A stretch of 64,000 bases of DNA from JANMZO01 sp963763135 (GCA_963763135.1 CAVXNJ010000012.1:806001-870000); one strand, 5' to 3'; shown: positions 6,550-15,117, counted from the stretch's first letter. Notes: generated by a model from the sequence alone, not told the origin. Numbers and translations: made by a program.

Positions 6550-7956
6550 CTAACCGAGCCGGGCCCGGGCCGCGGCGACCCGTCGAATGGTTTCGTCGCG
6601 ACCCAATACTTCGAGTGCCTCGAAGAGGGGGAGCCCGACGGTAGTTCCAGTTACCGCCACGCGGATCGGCGCCTGAGCCTTGCCGAGCTTCAACCCGTTC
6701 GCCTCCCCGATCGTCTCGACGTGGGCCTTCAACGCGTCGTGGGTGAACAGCGCGTCGGCCGGGTAGGCGAGCATGCCGTCGAGCAACTCGACCGCACCCT
6801 TGCCTGCGACCATCGTCTTCTGCCATGCGTCTGCGTCGGTCACCACGTCGGCGGCAAACAGGAAGGCGACCATCGGCTCGACCTCGGTGAGCAGCTTGGC
6901 CCGAAGCTGAACCATCGGGGTCATCGCCTTAAAAGCCGGCGACTCGAGAACTGCAGACGACACGAACGGACGACACGCTTCGATGAAATCGTCGACGCTA
7001 AGCGCACGTATGTACTCAGCGTTGAACGCCGTCAACTTCACCACATCGAAGAACGCCGGCGAAGGCGTGACATCTTCGAGACGGAACTCATCGATCATCG
7101 TTTGCACACTTACGATCTCACGGTCATCGGACAGCGACCAGCCGAGCAGCACCAGGTAGTTGCGCATAGCTTCTGCGAGGAAGCCCGAATCCCGGAACTC
7201 CTCGAGGGCCACCTTGTCGCGACGCTTCGACAGCTTCTGCCGCTTCTCGTTCACGAGCACCGGAAGGTGGGCAAACACCGGCAGCGGAACTTCATCGGTG
7301 AGCGCCTGCCACAGCAGCACGGCCTTGGGCGTGTTGGGCAGATGCTCCTCGCCGCGGATGACGTGGCTGATCCGCATGTCGATGTCGTCGACCACGTTGG
7401 CGAGCAGGAACATGGCCGAGCCGTTGCCGCGCTGGATGATGAAGTCGTCTATCAACGCGTTGTCGAAGGCGGGCTCGCCGCGAATAAGGTCGACCACAAC
7501 GGTTGTGCCCGTGTCGGGTGTACGGAAGCGGGTCGCGCGCCCGTCGCCCGAGGGCAGGCCGCGGTCGCGGCAGAAGTTGTCATAACCCGCATCGCCGAAC
7601 TTCTCACCGAGCCGTTCGATGTTGCGCGCCCGAACGGCATCAGATGTGCAATCGCAGTGGTACACCCGCCCGTCGGCTGCCAGCTTGGCCACCGCGCTGG
7701 CGTAGAGGTCGGTACGTTGGGACTGAAAGAACGGACCCTCGGTCCAGTCGACGCCAATCCACTTCAACGCGTTTTGGATGCCCTGCGTCCACTCATCGCG
7801 GTTGCGCTCGGTGTCGGTGTCTTCTATACGCAACACAAACGCTCCCCCGGTCCGCTTGGCGATCAGCCAGTTGAACAAGGCGGTTCGGGCGCCTCCGACA
7901 TGGAAATAGCCGGTCGGTGACGGCGCGAAACGCAAACGGGGCGGTACAGAACTCAC
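6550..7956 (-). CDS. gltX: Glutamate-tRNA ligase
   Basis: Charges tRNA-Glu with glutamate using ATP; cytosolic class I synthetase. The 468-residue length is normal for the bacterial enzyme. The class I signature appears as HVGG at 19-22 (after APSPTGYF) and the KMSKS loop as KLSKR at 241-245. HCDC at 100-103 is the start of the zinc-binding insertion. The C-terminal anticodon-binding domain is complete. The GTG start has TAACCT (7964-7969) 7 nt upstream, suggesting a leaderless transcript. The nearby tRNA-Glu and tRNA-Gln genes point to a small translation cluster; Acidimicrobiia usually make Gln-tRNA through misacylated Glu-tRNA, but GatCAB is not in this window. Confidence 0.97.
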   Translation of the reverse strand: MSSVPPRLRFAPSPTGYFHVGGARTALFNWLIAKRTGGAFVLRIEDTDTERNRDEWTQGIQNALKWIGVDWTEGPFFQSQRTDLYASAVAKLAADGRVYHCDCTSDAVRARNIERLGEKFGDAGYDNFCRDRGLPSGDGRATRFRTPDTGTTVVVDLIRGEPAFDNALIDDFIIQRGNGSAMFLLANVVDDIDMRISHVIRGEEHLPNTPKAVLLWQALTDEVPLPVFAHLPVLVNEKRQKLSKRRDKVALEEFRDSGFLAEAMRNYLVLLGWSLSDDREIVSVQTMIDEFRLEDVTPSPAFFDVVKLTAFNAEYIRALSVDDFIEACRPFVSSAVLESPAFKAMTPMVQLRAKLLTEVEPMVAFLFAADVVTDADAWQKTMVAGKGAVELLDGMLAYPADALFTHDALKAHVETIGEANGLKLGKAQAPIRVAVTGTTVGLPLFEALEVLGRDETIRRVAAARARLG

Positions 7957-8016
7957 GGATACGAGGTTACTGGCACCCAGTGACAGTCAACCGCGTCAAA
8001 ACGTCGGGGTTGACCC

Positions 8017-8514
8017 TCAGACCAGTCGGGCCACCGCAAGCGCCACTCCAGCGGCAGTCATGAGGAACGCCGTCTGGGTGGCAATCATCGCCCTGGTGTC
8101 GGTGCGAACCTGGAGGCGCAACTCGGCGAAACGGGAGTCGACCTGGGCAAAGCGCGAATCGACCTGGGCAAACCTCGAGTCGACTTGAGCAAATCGGGTC
8201 TCCATGTCGCTTCGAAGTCCGCTGATCTCCGCCTTGATCTCACCCCGGAAATTCGCCATGTCGGTTCGCATCTCACCCCGAAACTCGGCCATCTCCGTCT
8301 TCAACTCGGTGCGGAGATCAGCCATCTCCGTCTTCAACTCGGTGCGGAGATCAGCCGTGTCGGTCTTCAAAGACGCGACATCAGTCTTGGTGGCGTAGCC
8401 ACCTTCGTTCGGGAGCGGAAGCAGTGACATAAGCGTGTCGGCTTGGGCGTCGCCAAGTGAGTTCACCAGCGACGCCGAGAGCTGGCTCCATTGTTGCGCA
8501 GTAATCGTGGACAT
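8017..8514 (-). CDS. Coiled-coil protein with C-terminal membrane anchor
   Basis: A 165-residue protein with a short N-terminal helical part, a long coiled coil (about 45-140) and one C-terminal membrane segment (about 145-163, AFLMTAAGVALAVARLV). The coil has two repeat types: four 11-residue units like DLRTELKTEMA (hendecads) and three exact 7-residue units FAQVDSR (heptads). It resembles the DUF1640/CCDC90-like class of tail-anchored coils in architecture. The repeats are nearly exact at the DNA level, so copy number may vary between strains. No partner gene is evident. Confidence 0.7.
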   Translation of the reverse strand: MSTITAQQWSQLSASLVNSLGDAQADTLMSLLPLPNEGGYATKTDVASLKTDTADLRTELKTEMADLRTELKTEMAEFRGEMRTDMANFRGEIKAEISGLRSDMETRFAQVDSRFAQVDSRFAQVDSRFAELRLQVRTDTRAMIATQTAFLMTAAGVALAVARLV

Positions 8515-8610
8515 GAAAAGACCTCCAGTTACAAAATCGGAGGGGGAAGATCTGTGCAGCTTACGGGACCCGGTGTGACAGAAACCGGGGACCGGCGAGG
8601 GGTCACGGTA

Positions 8611-9642
8611 TTACTGGCGCTCGTAACCTGGCTTCGGCACGTAGAGGTCGAATCGAACACCGTTCACGTCGGTGCATTCGGCGTTGTCGCCGGACTCGTA
8701 CATCGTGCGAGAGAGCACGGTGCCGCCCAACTCGACGACCTTCGCCACCGCCACGTCCATGTCGGGGATCTGGAAGTACAACGTCGGCGCGCTCAGCGAT
8801 TCGCTCGGGATGATGCCTCCGGGCGGGTCGATGTTCGCTATGTGCCCACTTGGTTCGACCGACCACCCGAGTAGCGCGGTGAAGAACGCCGACGACGTCG
8901 CCACGTCGCTGGTGGCCATGGCGAAGTAGCCGAGTTGCGCAGGCCCATGCAACAGCTCCATAGCCCGAGCACTTCGCTCCGGCACCGCTTCGGGGGCGGT
9001 CGACGGGACCACGTCGAAGCCCTCGACATCCGGCAATGCTCGGTCTTCAACGACCATCTGGATCGTCCACCGGTGACCCCACGGGTCGAGGATCGTGCCG
9101 GCCCGTCCGTAGAACTGATCGCTCGGTGGACGCACCCCACGGGCTCCGGCAGCGACCGCCTTCTCGTACACGCTGTCGACGTCGTGCACGTAGATGCTCA
9201 GGGCCACCGTCGTGCCTCCGAGCGTTTCGGGTCCTACCGCGTCGAAGTCGGGATACTCGTCGGCGATCTGCAATGAGCTGTCGCCGATCCGGAACTGCGC
9301 GTGGCCGATACGACCGTCGGACTCATCGATGTAGCGCTCGTACTCCTCAACCGCGCCGAATACTTCGGCATAGAACGCCAGCGCCGCCGCCGCGCCCCGC
9401 ACGCTCAGGTACGGCGTCACGACCCCTAGGCCGGGACTGGTCTTCGGCAGCGTTGTTGCGATAGCGACATCAGACATGGCAGCTCCTTGATTTGATAGCG
9501 AAGGTGACGTCGGGGAAATCCCGAGTGCGCGTTCCATCCGTGCGCGTAGTGATTGAACGAAGGCCGGGCGAGGAGCAATCGACTCATCGGGTAGTCGGAG
9601 CTGCTCGAACGGATCCGAAACACCGGAACGGTCAGTAGCCAT
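8611..9642 (-). CDS. Two-domain VOC protein linked to an ECF sigma factor
   Basis: A 343-residue protein with two glyoxalase-like VOC domains (about 70-195 and 235-340). The first resembles the PhnB/YdfO type (TPYLSVRGAAAALAFYAEVFG); the second contains GYFAMATSDV and ends EFDLYVPKPGYE-like. Before them is a 50-residue tail with DPFEQLRLPDESIAPRPAF followed by LRARMERAL. The start at 9642 is clear because AGGAG lies 6 nt upstream. The gene overlaps the end of the sigma-factor gene by 11 nt, so the two are translated together. VOC proteins coupled to ECF sigma factors may sense a ligand for it; this is inference. Confidence 0.75.
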   Translation of the reverse strand: MATDRSGVSDPFEQLRLPDESIAPRPAFVQSLRARMERALGISPTSPSLSNQGAAMSDVAIATTLPKTSPGLGVVTPYLSVRGAAAALAFYAEVFGAVEEYERYIDESDGRIGHAQFRIGDSSLQIADEYPDFDAVGPETLGGTTVALSIYVHDVDSVYEKAVAAGARGVRPPSDQFYGRAGTILDPWGHRWTIQMVVEDRALPDVEGFDVVPSTAPEAVPERSARAMELLHGPAQLGYFAMATSDVATSSAFFTALLGWSVEPSGHIANIDPPGGIIPSESLSAPTLYFQIPDMDVAVAKVVELGGTVLSRTMYESGDNAECTDVNGVRFDLYVPKPGYERQ

Positions 9643-10180
9643 CGTCGCTCCTTTCTCCATAGGCCGAACGAAACGCGTTGCGAGCCCGAACCAGCAACGC
9701 TTCGGTGGCGTGAACGGTGCGTCCGAGCACTACCGCAACTTCGGGGACCGATAGACCGTCGAGGTAGCGAAGGGTCAGCGCAGCGCGATGATGTTCACCG
9801 AGCTGGCGAAGCGTGGCAGCTGCGACACTGGCATCAATTTCGACATCCCACGGATCATCGATCAACGCGGAGGTGTCTTCGACGAGCCGAAGATTGCGTT
9901 CCTCGCGCGCCGCCCGCCGGAACTGGTCCATCAACTTGTGCCGGGCGATTCCGATCAGCCAGGCCGTTGTCACTTCATGCACCACGCCATTGCGTGCGCT
10001 CGTCACTGCCGCCAGAAAGGTCTCCGACGTGAGCTCTTCCGCCAAACCATCCGAGCCGCACCGATTTCGTAAGTACCCATAGACCTGGGGCAGCGCCGTG
10101 TCGTACAACGACAACAGCACTGCCCCATGATCGGCGGCGGGCTGGGCACTCACGCCTTCATCATCGTTGGCCGCAGGCAT
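9632..10180 (-). CDS. ECF-type RNA polymerase sigma factor
   Basis: A 182-residue sigma factor with the two ECF domains. Region 2 covers about 25-95 (VYGYLRNRCGSDGLAEELTS, TAWLIGIARHKLMDQFRR). Region 4 covers about 120-172 (HHRAALTLRYLDGLSVPEVA, then LLVRARNAFRSAY). It would direct RNA polymerase to a small regulon. There is no membrane anti-sigma factor beside it; instead the overlapping partner is the double VOC protein, so control may be through that cytosolic protein. The 58-bp region upstream to leuA is too short to define an autoregulated promoter with confidence. Confidence 0.9.
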   Translation of the reverse strand: MPAANDDEGVSAQPAADHGAVLLSLYDTALPQVYGYLRNRCGSDGLAEELTSETFLAAVTSARNGVVHEVTTAWLIGIARHKLMDQFRRAAREERNLRLVEDTSALIDDPWDVEIDASVAAATLRQLGEHHRAALTLRYLDGLSVPEVAVVLGRTVHATEALLVRARNAFRSAYGERSDDGY

Positions 10181-10238
10181 ACTCCGACGCCCGCGGCCAA
10201 AACTTTTTCTGGGTTCTACCGGGCTCTACAACCGTGGT

Positions 10239-11948
10239 TTACAGCTGGTCGCTGACGCCGTGGCGGCCGAGTGCACTGAAAACGGCCTTGAACGACGCGT
10301 TGAGGATGCTCGGATCCTGACCAACACCCCACATCACACCAGCCGGGCCGGTGGTCTCGACGTAGCAAACGGCCGTCGCATCGGCTCCGGCCGATGCCGA
10401 GTGCTCGTGGTAGTCGACGACGTCGATCACCACGCCAAGGTCCTTGCGAACGGCATTCACCAGTGCGTCGATCGGGCCGTTGCCTTCGCCGATGATCGTG
10501 CGGTGATCGCCATTCACAGTGATCTGCGCACTTACTTTCGCGCGTTCACCCTGTTCGGTCATCGAGGTGACGGTCTCGTGCGTCAACAGCGAAATCACCG
10601 GCTTCTCGGGAAGATAAACCTCCTGGAACGTGTCCCACATCGCGTGGGGCGAGATCTCGGTGCCCGAGTCTTCGGTGATGTGCTGAATCGTCTTCGAGAA
10701 CTCGACCTGCAGTCGACGGGGCAGCACGAAGCCGTGCTCGGCCTCCATGATGTACGCCACGCCACCCTTGCCGGACTGCGAGTTCACGCGGATCACGGCC
10801 TCGTAGGAGCGACCCACGTGAGCCGGGTCGATCGGCAGGTACGGTACGCCCCATTCCGGGTAATCGGTCGGATGCGGAAGAGCGGCGAAGCCCTTCTTGA
10901 TCGCGTCTTGATGCGATCCACTGAACGACGTGTAGACGAGGTCGCCGACATAGGGATGGCGGGGATGCACCGGCAAGCGGTTGCAGTACTCGGTGACGCG
11001 ACGCAGATTGTCGATGTGCGAGACATCGAGCTCGGGATCCACGCCCTGGGCGAAGAGGTTCATCGCGACGTTGACGACGTCGAGGTTGCCGGTACGCTCG
11101 CCGTTACCGAACAACGTGCCTTCCACTCGATCCGCGCCGGCCATGATGCCGAGCTCAGCCGCAGCAACACCGGTGCCGCGGTCGTTGTGCGGGTGCAGCG
11201 ACAGCAGAACCGACTCGCGGTTCGGGATGTTGCGGAGAAACGTCTCAATTAAGTCCGCATAGATATTCGGCGTCGACATCTCGACGGTGGCCGGCAGGTT
11301 CAACACGATCGGCTTCTGCGGCGTCGGCTTGATGACGTCCATGACCGCTTCGCAGACTTCGAGTGCGTAGTCGATCTCGGTGCCGGTGAAGCTCTCCGGC
11401 GAGTACTCGTAGCGAATCTGCTCGCCCTGCGTCATCTTGGCTTCCTGCTCCAGGCAGTAGGCCGCAGCGTCGGTCGCAATCTTGGTGATCCCGGCCTTGT
11501 CGAGGTTGAACACGACCCGGCGTTGCAGCGTCGACGTCGAATTGTAGAAGTGCACGATCGCCTTCGACACGCCCTGCAACGCTTCGTAGGTGCGGTCGAT
11601 CAGCTCGTTGCGGCACTGCACGAGAACCTGCACGGTGACATCGGCCGGGATGCGGTCCTCTTCGATCAACAGGCGGCAGAAGTCGAAGTCGGGCTGGCTC
11701 GCACTCGGGAAACCGATCTCGATTTCCTTGAAACCCATGCCGACGAGTGTCTCGAACATGCGCAACTTGCGAACCGGATCCATTGGATCGATAAGGGCCT
11801 GGTTGCCGTCACGAAGGTCGACCGAGCACCAGAGGGGCGCTTTGGTGATGCGCTTCTCCGGCCAGGTTCGGTCGGGAAGGCTCACCACGGGATAGGGCCG
11901 GTATTTCTCGAAGGGCATCTTCTTCGGTTGCACGGGCTGCGGTGACAT
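10239..11948 (-). CDS. leuA: 2-isopropylmalate synthase
   Basis: First committed step of leucine synthesis: acetyl-CoA plus 2-oxoisovalerate gives 2-isopropylmalate. The 569-residue protein is the long actinobacterial type. It has the DRE-TIM signature (LRDGNQA, 45-51), the metal HPHND motif in LLSLHPHND, the glycine-rich VEGTLFGNGERTGN, and a C-terminal allosteric domain (about 440-569) that binds leucine in characterised homologues. A ribosome binding site (GGAG) precedes the ATG by 8 nt. The 200-bp leader upstream carries a leucine attenuator, so expression is likely tuned by charged tRNA-Leu as well as enzyme feedback. Confidence 0.97.
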   Translation of the reverse strand: MSPQPVQPKKMPFEKYRPYPVVSLPDRTWPEKRITKAPLWCSVDLRDGNQALIDPMDPVRKLRMFETLVGMGFKEIEIGFPSASQPDFDFCRLLIEEDRIPADVTVQVLVQCRNELIDRTYEALQGVSKAIVHFYNSTSTLQRRVVFNLDKAGITKIATDAAAYCLEQEAKMTQGEQIRYEYSPESFTGTEIDYALEVCEAVMDVIKPTPQKPIVLNLPATVEMSTPNIYADLIETFLRNIPNRESVLLSLHPHNDRGTGVAAAELGIMAGADRVEGTLFGNGERTGNLDVVNVAMNLFAQGVDPELDVSHIDNLRRVTEYCNRLPVHPRHPYVGDLVYTSFSGSHQDAIKKGFAALPHPTDYPEWGVPYLPIDPAHVGRSYEAVIRVNSQSGKGGVAYIMEAEHGFVLPRRLQVEFSKTIQHITEDSGTEISPHAMWDTFQEVYLPEKPVISLLTHETVTSMTEQGERAKVSAQITVNGDHRTIIGEGNGPIDALVNAVRKDLGVVIDVVDYHEHSASAGADATAVCYVETTGPAGVMWGVGQDPSILNASFKAVFSALGRHGVSDQL

Positions 11949-12053
11949 GTGAGGTTCTCCAGGTTTGGTTGGTTTGGTAGTCGGTTCGGTCGGCTTCTGT
12001 ATGTGTACCCGGCTGTTCCGGGTCGGTCATCCCCGGGGGTAAACCCGGGAAAC

Positions 12054-12085
12054 AAAAAACCCCTGGGCCACGAGGGGCGCAGGGG
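12054..12085 (-). terminator. Attenuator terminator in the leuA leader
   Basis: On the minus strand CCCCTG...CAGGGG (12080-12085 with 12060-12065), strengthened by an inner GCC/GGC, is followed at once by six T (12059-12054). It is a strong intrinsic terminator lying between the leader peptide and leuA. Termination here would occur when leucine is plentiful. Confidence 0.85.
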
Positions 12086-12089
12086 CGAT

Positions 12090-12115
12090 GACGAGCACCT
12101 ATGTGGGGGCTCGTC
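12090..12115 (-). promoter_or_regulatory. Leader hairpin of the leuA attenuator
   Basis: GACGAGC and GCTCGTC are perfect 7-base arms around a 12-base loop, starting directly after the leader-peptide stop codon. A ribosome stalled on the leucine codons would cover or free these strands and so change whether the terminator at 12054-12085 forms. The exact alternative pairing was not derived. Confidence 0.65.
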
Positions 12116-12148
12116 TTACATAAGTAGAAGGAGTCCGAACGTCAACAT
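12116..12148 (-). CDS. leuL: Leucine leader peptide for attenuation of leuA
   Basis: A 10-residue ORF, MLTFGLLLLM. Five of ten residues are leucine, four of them consecutive (codons CTC CTT CTA CTT). It has no likely function as a protein; its translation senses charged tRNA-Leu. The ATG is 6 nt after the candidate -10 box, so the mRNA is probably leaderless. Directly behind the stop codon come a hairpin, then the oligo-T terminator, then leuA. Leader peptides before leuA are known from other actinobacteria. No long-ORF search would find it. Confidence 0.85.
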   Translation of the reverse strand: MLTFGLLLLM

Positions 12149-12154
12149 CGTTCG

Positions 12155-12183
12155 ATCATGCCAGCGAATGGCGGAATGGTCAA
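12155..12183 (-). promoter_or_regulatory. leuL-leuA promoter
   Basis: TTGACC (12178-12183), a 17-bp spacer, and CATGAT (12155-12160), read on the minus strand. The -35 box matches the consensus in 5 of 6 and the -10 in 4 of 6 positions. The start point would fall on or next to the ATG of the leader peptide. Confidence 0.65.
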
Positions 12184-12216
12184 CCACGAATCTCGCGTGA
12201 CCTTACCGAGAAGGTC

Positions 12217-12741
12217 TTAGGCCGGTCCCAACGTGATGAGATCGTGAATGTCGTTCCACTCGAACGTGGTCTGCAGCACATCGTGACCCGGCGCCCAATC
12301 GGCCGCTTCGACGTCGGTCGGCACTCCACCGAGTCGGGCGTAGAACTTCTCGGCGCGAACGTTGCCCAGGACGACGTGCAACCACAGGCGACCGCATCCG
12401 ACCTCGGCCAGCGATTGCGCCATGGCAAACAGGAGTTGCCGCCCGACCCCGGCGCTGCGCCATTGCGGCAGCACGTGCAAGACGTCGACGAAACCGTTGG
12501 TCGTGTCGCCGGTGATGTAGCCAACGACGTCGGCGTCGATGTCGGCCACCAGCACGCTCACCGTGCCAGCCGGATCATTGAGTATCGACCGGATTTCGGC
12601 GCACTGGGCCTCGACGTCGGTGAACCGATCCAACACCTCTGCGGGCACTAAGTCCGCGTAGGTTGTCGCCCAGCCAATCGTCTTGACCGCGGCCATCTGT
12701 TCGACGTCTCGCTCGGTGGCGGGGCGGACCGTGATGCTCAT
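12217..12741 (-). CDS. GNAT-family N-acetyltransferase
   Basis: A 174-residue single-domain acetyltransferase that moves an acetyl group from acetyl-CoA to an amine. The acetyl-CoA pyrophosphate loop (motif A) is QWRSAGVGRQLL at about 92-103, followed by the helix LLFAMAQSLAEVGC and the ARLGG turn near residue 137. The N-terminus (ITVRPATERDVEQM) is typical. The substrate is unknown. The gene ends 34 bp before the leuA promoter. Confidence 0.85.
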   Translation of the reverse strand: MSITVRPATERDVEQMAAVKTIGWATTYADLVPAEVLDRFTDVEAQCAEIRSILNDPAGTVSVLVADIDADVVGYITGDTTNGFVDVLHVLPQWRSAGVGRQLLFAMAQSLAEVGCGRLWLHVVLGNVRAEKFYARLGGVPTDVEAADWAPGHDVLQTTFEWNDIHDLITLGPA

Positions 12742-13296
12742 GACTCAGGCGGCTTCGGTGAAGCAGCGTTCGTAGGTGGAGTTACGAAAGCAGATCTTCG
12801 TAGTTGCGGGACGGCGAACATCTGCGTGAGCTTCGGTGACTTGCGCACTAACTCCTCTGACACGCGGTCAGCGATGCTCCTCTGCACTTCGTAATGATGT
12901 CCGGCCGCTTCGAACATCTTGCGCCGGACTTCGAGCTGGGCCGGTGTCGGCACGTCGTCACCGAGGTAACCGAAGAGCGAAAAGGCAACTTCGAAGTCGT
13001 GAATCACCGGAGCACGACCGAACGATGAGGCCCGCTTGTTGGCCACGCCCAGACAGCCGAGAATCACATCGTGTTCGTTCTCGCCTTCGACGAGACGAAG
13101 CTTGCCGTGGAAGCGGTTGCCAAGTTTGATGGCATAACCCTGGCCGGGTCCGGGGCTGCCGAGTTTGTCGCCAGATCGGCTGCGGTCCGTCGAGTTCACC
13201 CGGACGGTCGGGAGTCCAGTTCAGTGCCGGCGGAAGGTGCTCGCCATCACGGTACGCGCCGATTCGGGCTACAGGAACAAACTTGGGTGCAGACAT
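12738..13296 (-). CDS. Conserved hypothetical protein with an apparent frameshift
   Basis: Two frames together make one protein of about 185 residues. The first (from ATG 13296) reads MSAPKFVPVARI and WTPDRPGELDG. After about 13172, skipping one base leads into GDKLGSPGPGQGYAIKLGN, FGRAPVIHDFEVAFSLFGYL and a helical C-terminus. I recall actinobacterial hypothetical proteins that begin SAPKFVPV and contain GRAPVIHD in one frame, so the break is probably one extra C near GCAGCCGA. No signal peptide or catalytic motif is visible; the function is unknown. It overlaps the GNAT gene start by 4 bp and is probably co-transcribed with it. Confidence 0.6.
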
Positions 13297-13303
13297 GGTG
13301 CCT

Positions 13304-15010
13304 TCAGTCTGTCAGACCGGAGGCCGGAACAACAGGCGATCCAGTGGAGCCGGGCGTAGCGGACGAGACCGGTGTGTGGATGAGTCCGTAGACGATCGAG
13401 TCGACGAGAGCCTTCCACGACGCGTCGATCACGTTGTCGGACACGCCGATCGTGGTCCAGGTCGTGTCACCGTTGGAGGAGTCGATCAGCACCCGGGTGC
13501 GGGCACCGGTGCCCTTACCGGAGTCGAGAACACGCACCTTGTAGTCGGTCAGGTGGATGCTCGCGAGTTGCGGGAAACGGTTCCCGACGGCCTGGCGGAA
13601 GGCGGCGTCGAGGGCGTTGACCGGTCCGTTTCCTTCGCCGGTGGCGATCACCCGGGTGGCCACGTGGCCCTCCTGCAGTGGCGGAAGGGTGACCTTCACG
13701 GTTGCTTCGGTCAGCACGCTGTCGGTGTCGCCGATGCGATCGGTGATCACCCGGAATGACTCGAGTGAGAAGAAATTCTGCTCCCAACCGTTGGCCCCGC
13801 GAAGTAGCAGTTCAAGTGATGCGTCGGCCACCTCGAAGTGGTAGCCCTCGTATTCGAGACGCTTCAGGGTGTCGAGGACGTTGCCCATCGACACGCCGTC
13901 GATCTCCAGACCGAGTTCCTTGGCCTTGAACTCAAGGGTGGAACGGCCGGCCATTTCACTGACGACAAAGCGGGTTCCGTTGCCGACCAGGTTGGGGTCG
14001 AGGTGCTCGTAGGCATCGCGGGCCCGGGCGATCGCGGAGGTGTGCAGGCCGGCCTTGTGGGCGAATGCCGACGAACCGACGTAGGGACGCTGTGACGGCA
14101 CGGCCAGGTTCACAATCTCGGCCACATGGTGCGACACGGCGGTGATGCGCTCGATGCGGCCCTCGGGAAGAGCCTGGATGCCCATCTTCAGCTGAAGGTT
14201 CGGCACGACGGCCGAGAGGTCGGCGTTGCCGGTGCGCTCGCCGTAGCCGTTGATGCAGCCCTGGACCTGGCTGACGCCCTGGCGGACGGCGGCCATCGTG
14301 TTGGCCACCGCGCAACCTGAGTCGTTGTGGAAGTGGGCGCCCAGCGGAGCCGAAGTGCGGGCCCGGACCCACTCGACGTATTCCTCAACTTCGTCGGGCA
14401 GGCAGCCGCCGTTGGTGTCGCACAGAACGAGGGCTTCAATGCCTTCTTCCTGCGCCGCGTCGAGCACCCGCATGCCGAATTCCTTGTTGCGGCGGATGCC
14501 ATCGAAGAAGTGCTCGGCGTCGAGGAACACCCGACGGCCCTCACTGCGCAGGAACCGGACCGAGTCACGGACCATGGCGACGCCTTCGTCGAGATCGGTC
14601 TGCAGCGCGTTGATCACGTGGTAGTCCCAGGATTTGGCCACCATGCAGATCGCTTCGGTCTGCGCGTCGAGCAGCTCACGCAGCACCTTGTCGTCTTCGG
14701 CGCGACCCCGCGGGCGGCGTGTCATGCCGAAGGCCGTGAGCGTCGCGGTATGGAGCTTCAGTTCGCCTTTGGCCGCCCGGCGAAAGAACTCGGAGTCCTT
14801 CGGATTGGCCCCCGGCCACCCACCTTCAATGAACTTCACACCAAGGTGGTCGAGTTGTTCAGCGACACGAATCTTGTCGTCGACCGTGAGCGACAGCCCC
14901 TCCTGCTGCGAACCGTCTCGCAACGTCGTGTCATAGACGTCGACGGCCTTCGGCAACGCGTCGAGGATCTCGCCGAGTTCATTTTCGTCGTGGGTGTGCT
15001 GACCGGTCAT
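13304..15010 (-). CDS. cimA: Citramalate synthase (LeuA-related)
   Basis: Condenses pyruvate and acetyl-CoA to (R)-citramalate, giving 2-oxobutanoate for isoleucine without threonine deaminase. The 568-residue protein has the DRE-TIM motif (YDTTLRDGSQ), the metal motif HFHNDSGC, INGYGERTGNADLSAV and a C-terminal regulatory domain. The sequence pattern (TTLRDGSQQEGLSLTVDDK, EGGWPGANPKD) is that of the CimA branch rather than homocitrate or isopropylmalate synthases. The ATG at 15010 is preferred: TAGCCT (15017-15022) lies 6 nt before it, indicating a leaderless mRNA. It shares substrates and evolutionary origin with leuA 1.4 kb away. Confidence 0.9.
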   Translation of the reverse strand: MTGQHTHDENELGEILDALPKAVDVYDTTLRDGSQQEGLSLTVDDKIRVAEQLDHLGVKFIEGGWPGANPKDSEFFRRAAKGELKLHTATLTAFGMTRRPRGRAEDDKVLRELLDAQTEAICMVAKSWDYHVINALQTDLDEGVAMVRDSVRFLRSEGRRVFLDAEHFFDGIRRNKEFGMRVLDAAQEEGIEALVLCDTNGGCLPDEVEEYVEWVRARTSAPLGAHFHNDSGCAVANTMAAVRQGVSQVQGCINGYGERTGNADLSAVVPNLQLKMGIQALPEGRIERITAVSHHVAEIVNLAVPSQRPYVGSSAFAHKAGLHTSAIARARDAYEHLDPNLVGNGTRFVVSEMAGRSTLEFKAKELGLEIDGVSMGNVLDTLKRLEYEGYHFEVADASLELLLRGANGWEQNFFSLESFRVITDRIGDTDSVLTEATVKVTLPPLQEGHVATRVIATGEGNGPVNALDAAFRQAVGNRFPQLASIHLTDYKVRVLDSGKGTGARTRVLIDSSNGDTTWTTIGVSDNVIDASWKALVDSIVYGLIHTPVSSATPGSTGSPVVPASGLTD

Positions 15011-15052
15011 AGCCAAAGGCTAATCGGCTCGCCGACTCGGTTCTGAACGCGT

Positions 15053-15098
15053 TTATGTCCACGCTTTGACACGCATTGCGTGCAAAACGTGGACATAA
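15053..15098. repeat. 46-bp intergenic hairpin repeat (copy 1)
   Basis: Perfect 11-bp arms TTATGTCCACG/CGTGGACATAA enclose an inner hairpin with CACGC/GCGTG. It lies between the 5'-nucleotidase stop and the cimA start. A related 46-bp copy with about 7 mismatches is at 43331-43376, so it belongs to a dispersed family. A terminator role is possible here. Confidence 0.7.
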
Positions 15099-15117
15099 GC
15101 CCTGTTCGATCAGGCGA

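Noticed and set aside
9660..9660. ATG at 9660 as start of the VOC protein
   Set aside because: The ATG at 9642 has AGGAG at 6 nt; the one at 9660 has no such site and would create a longer overlap with the sigma gene.
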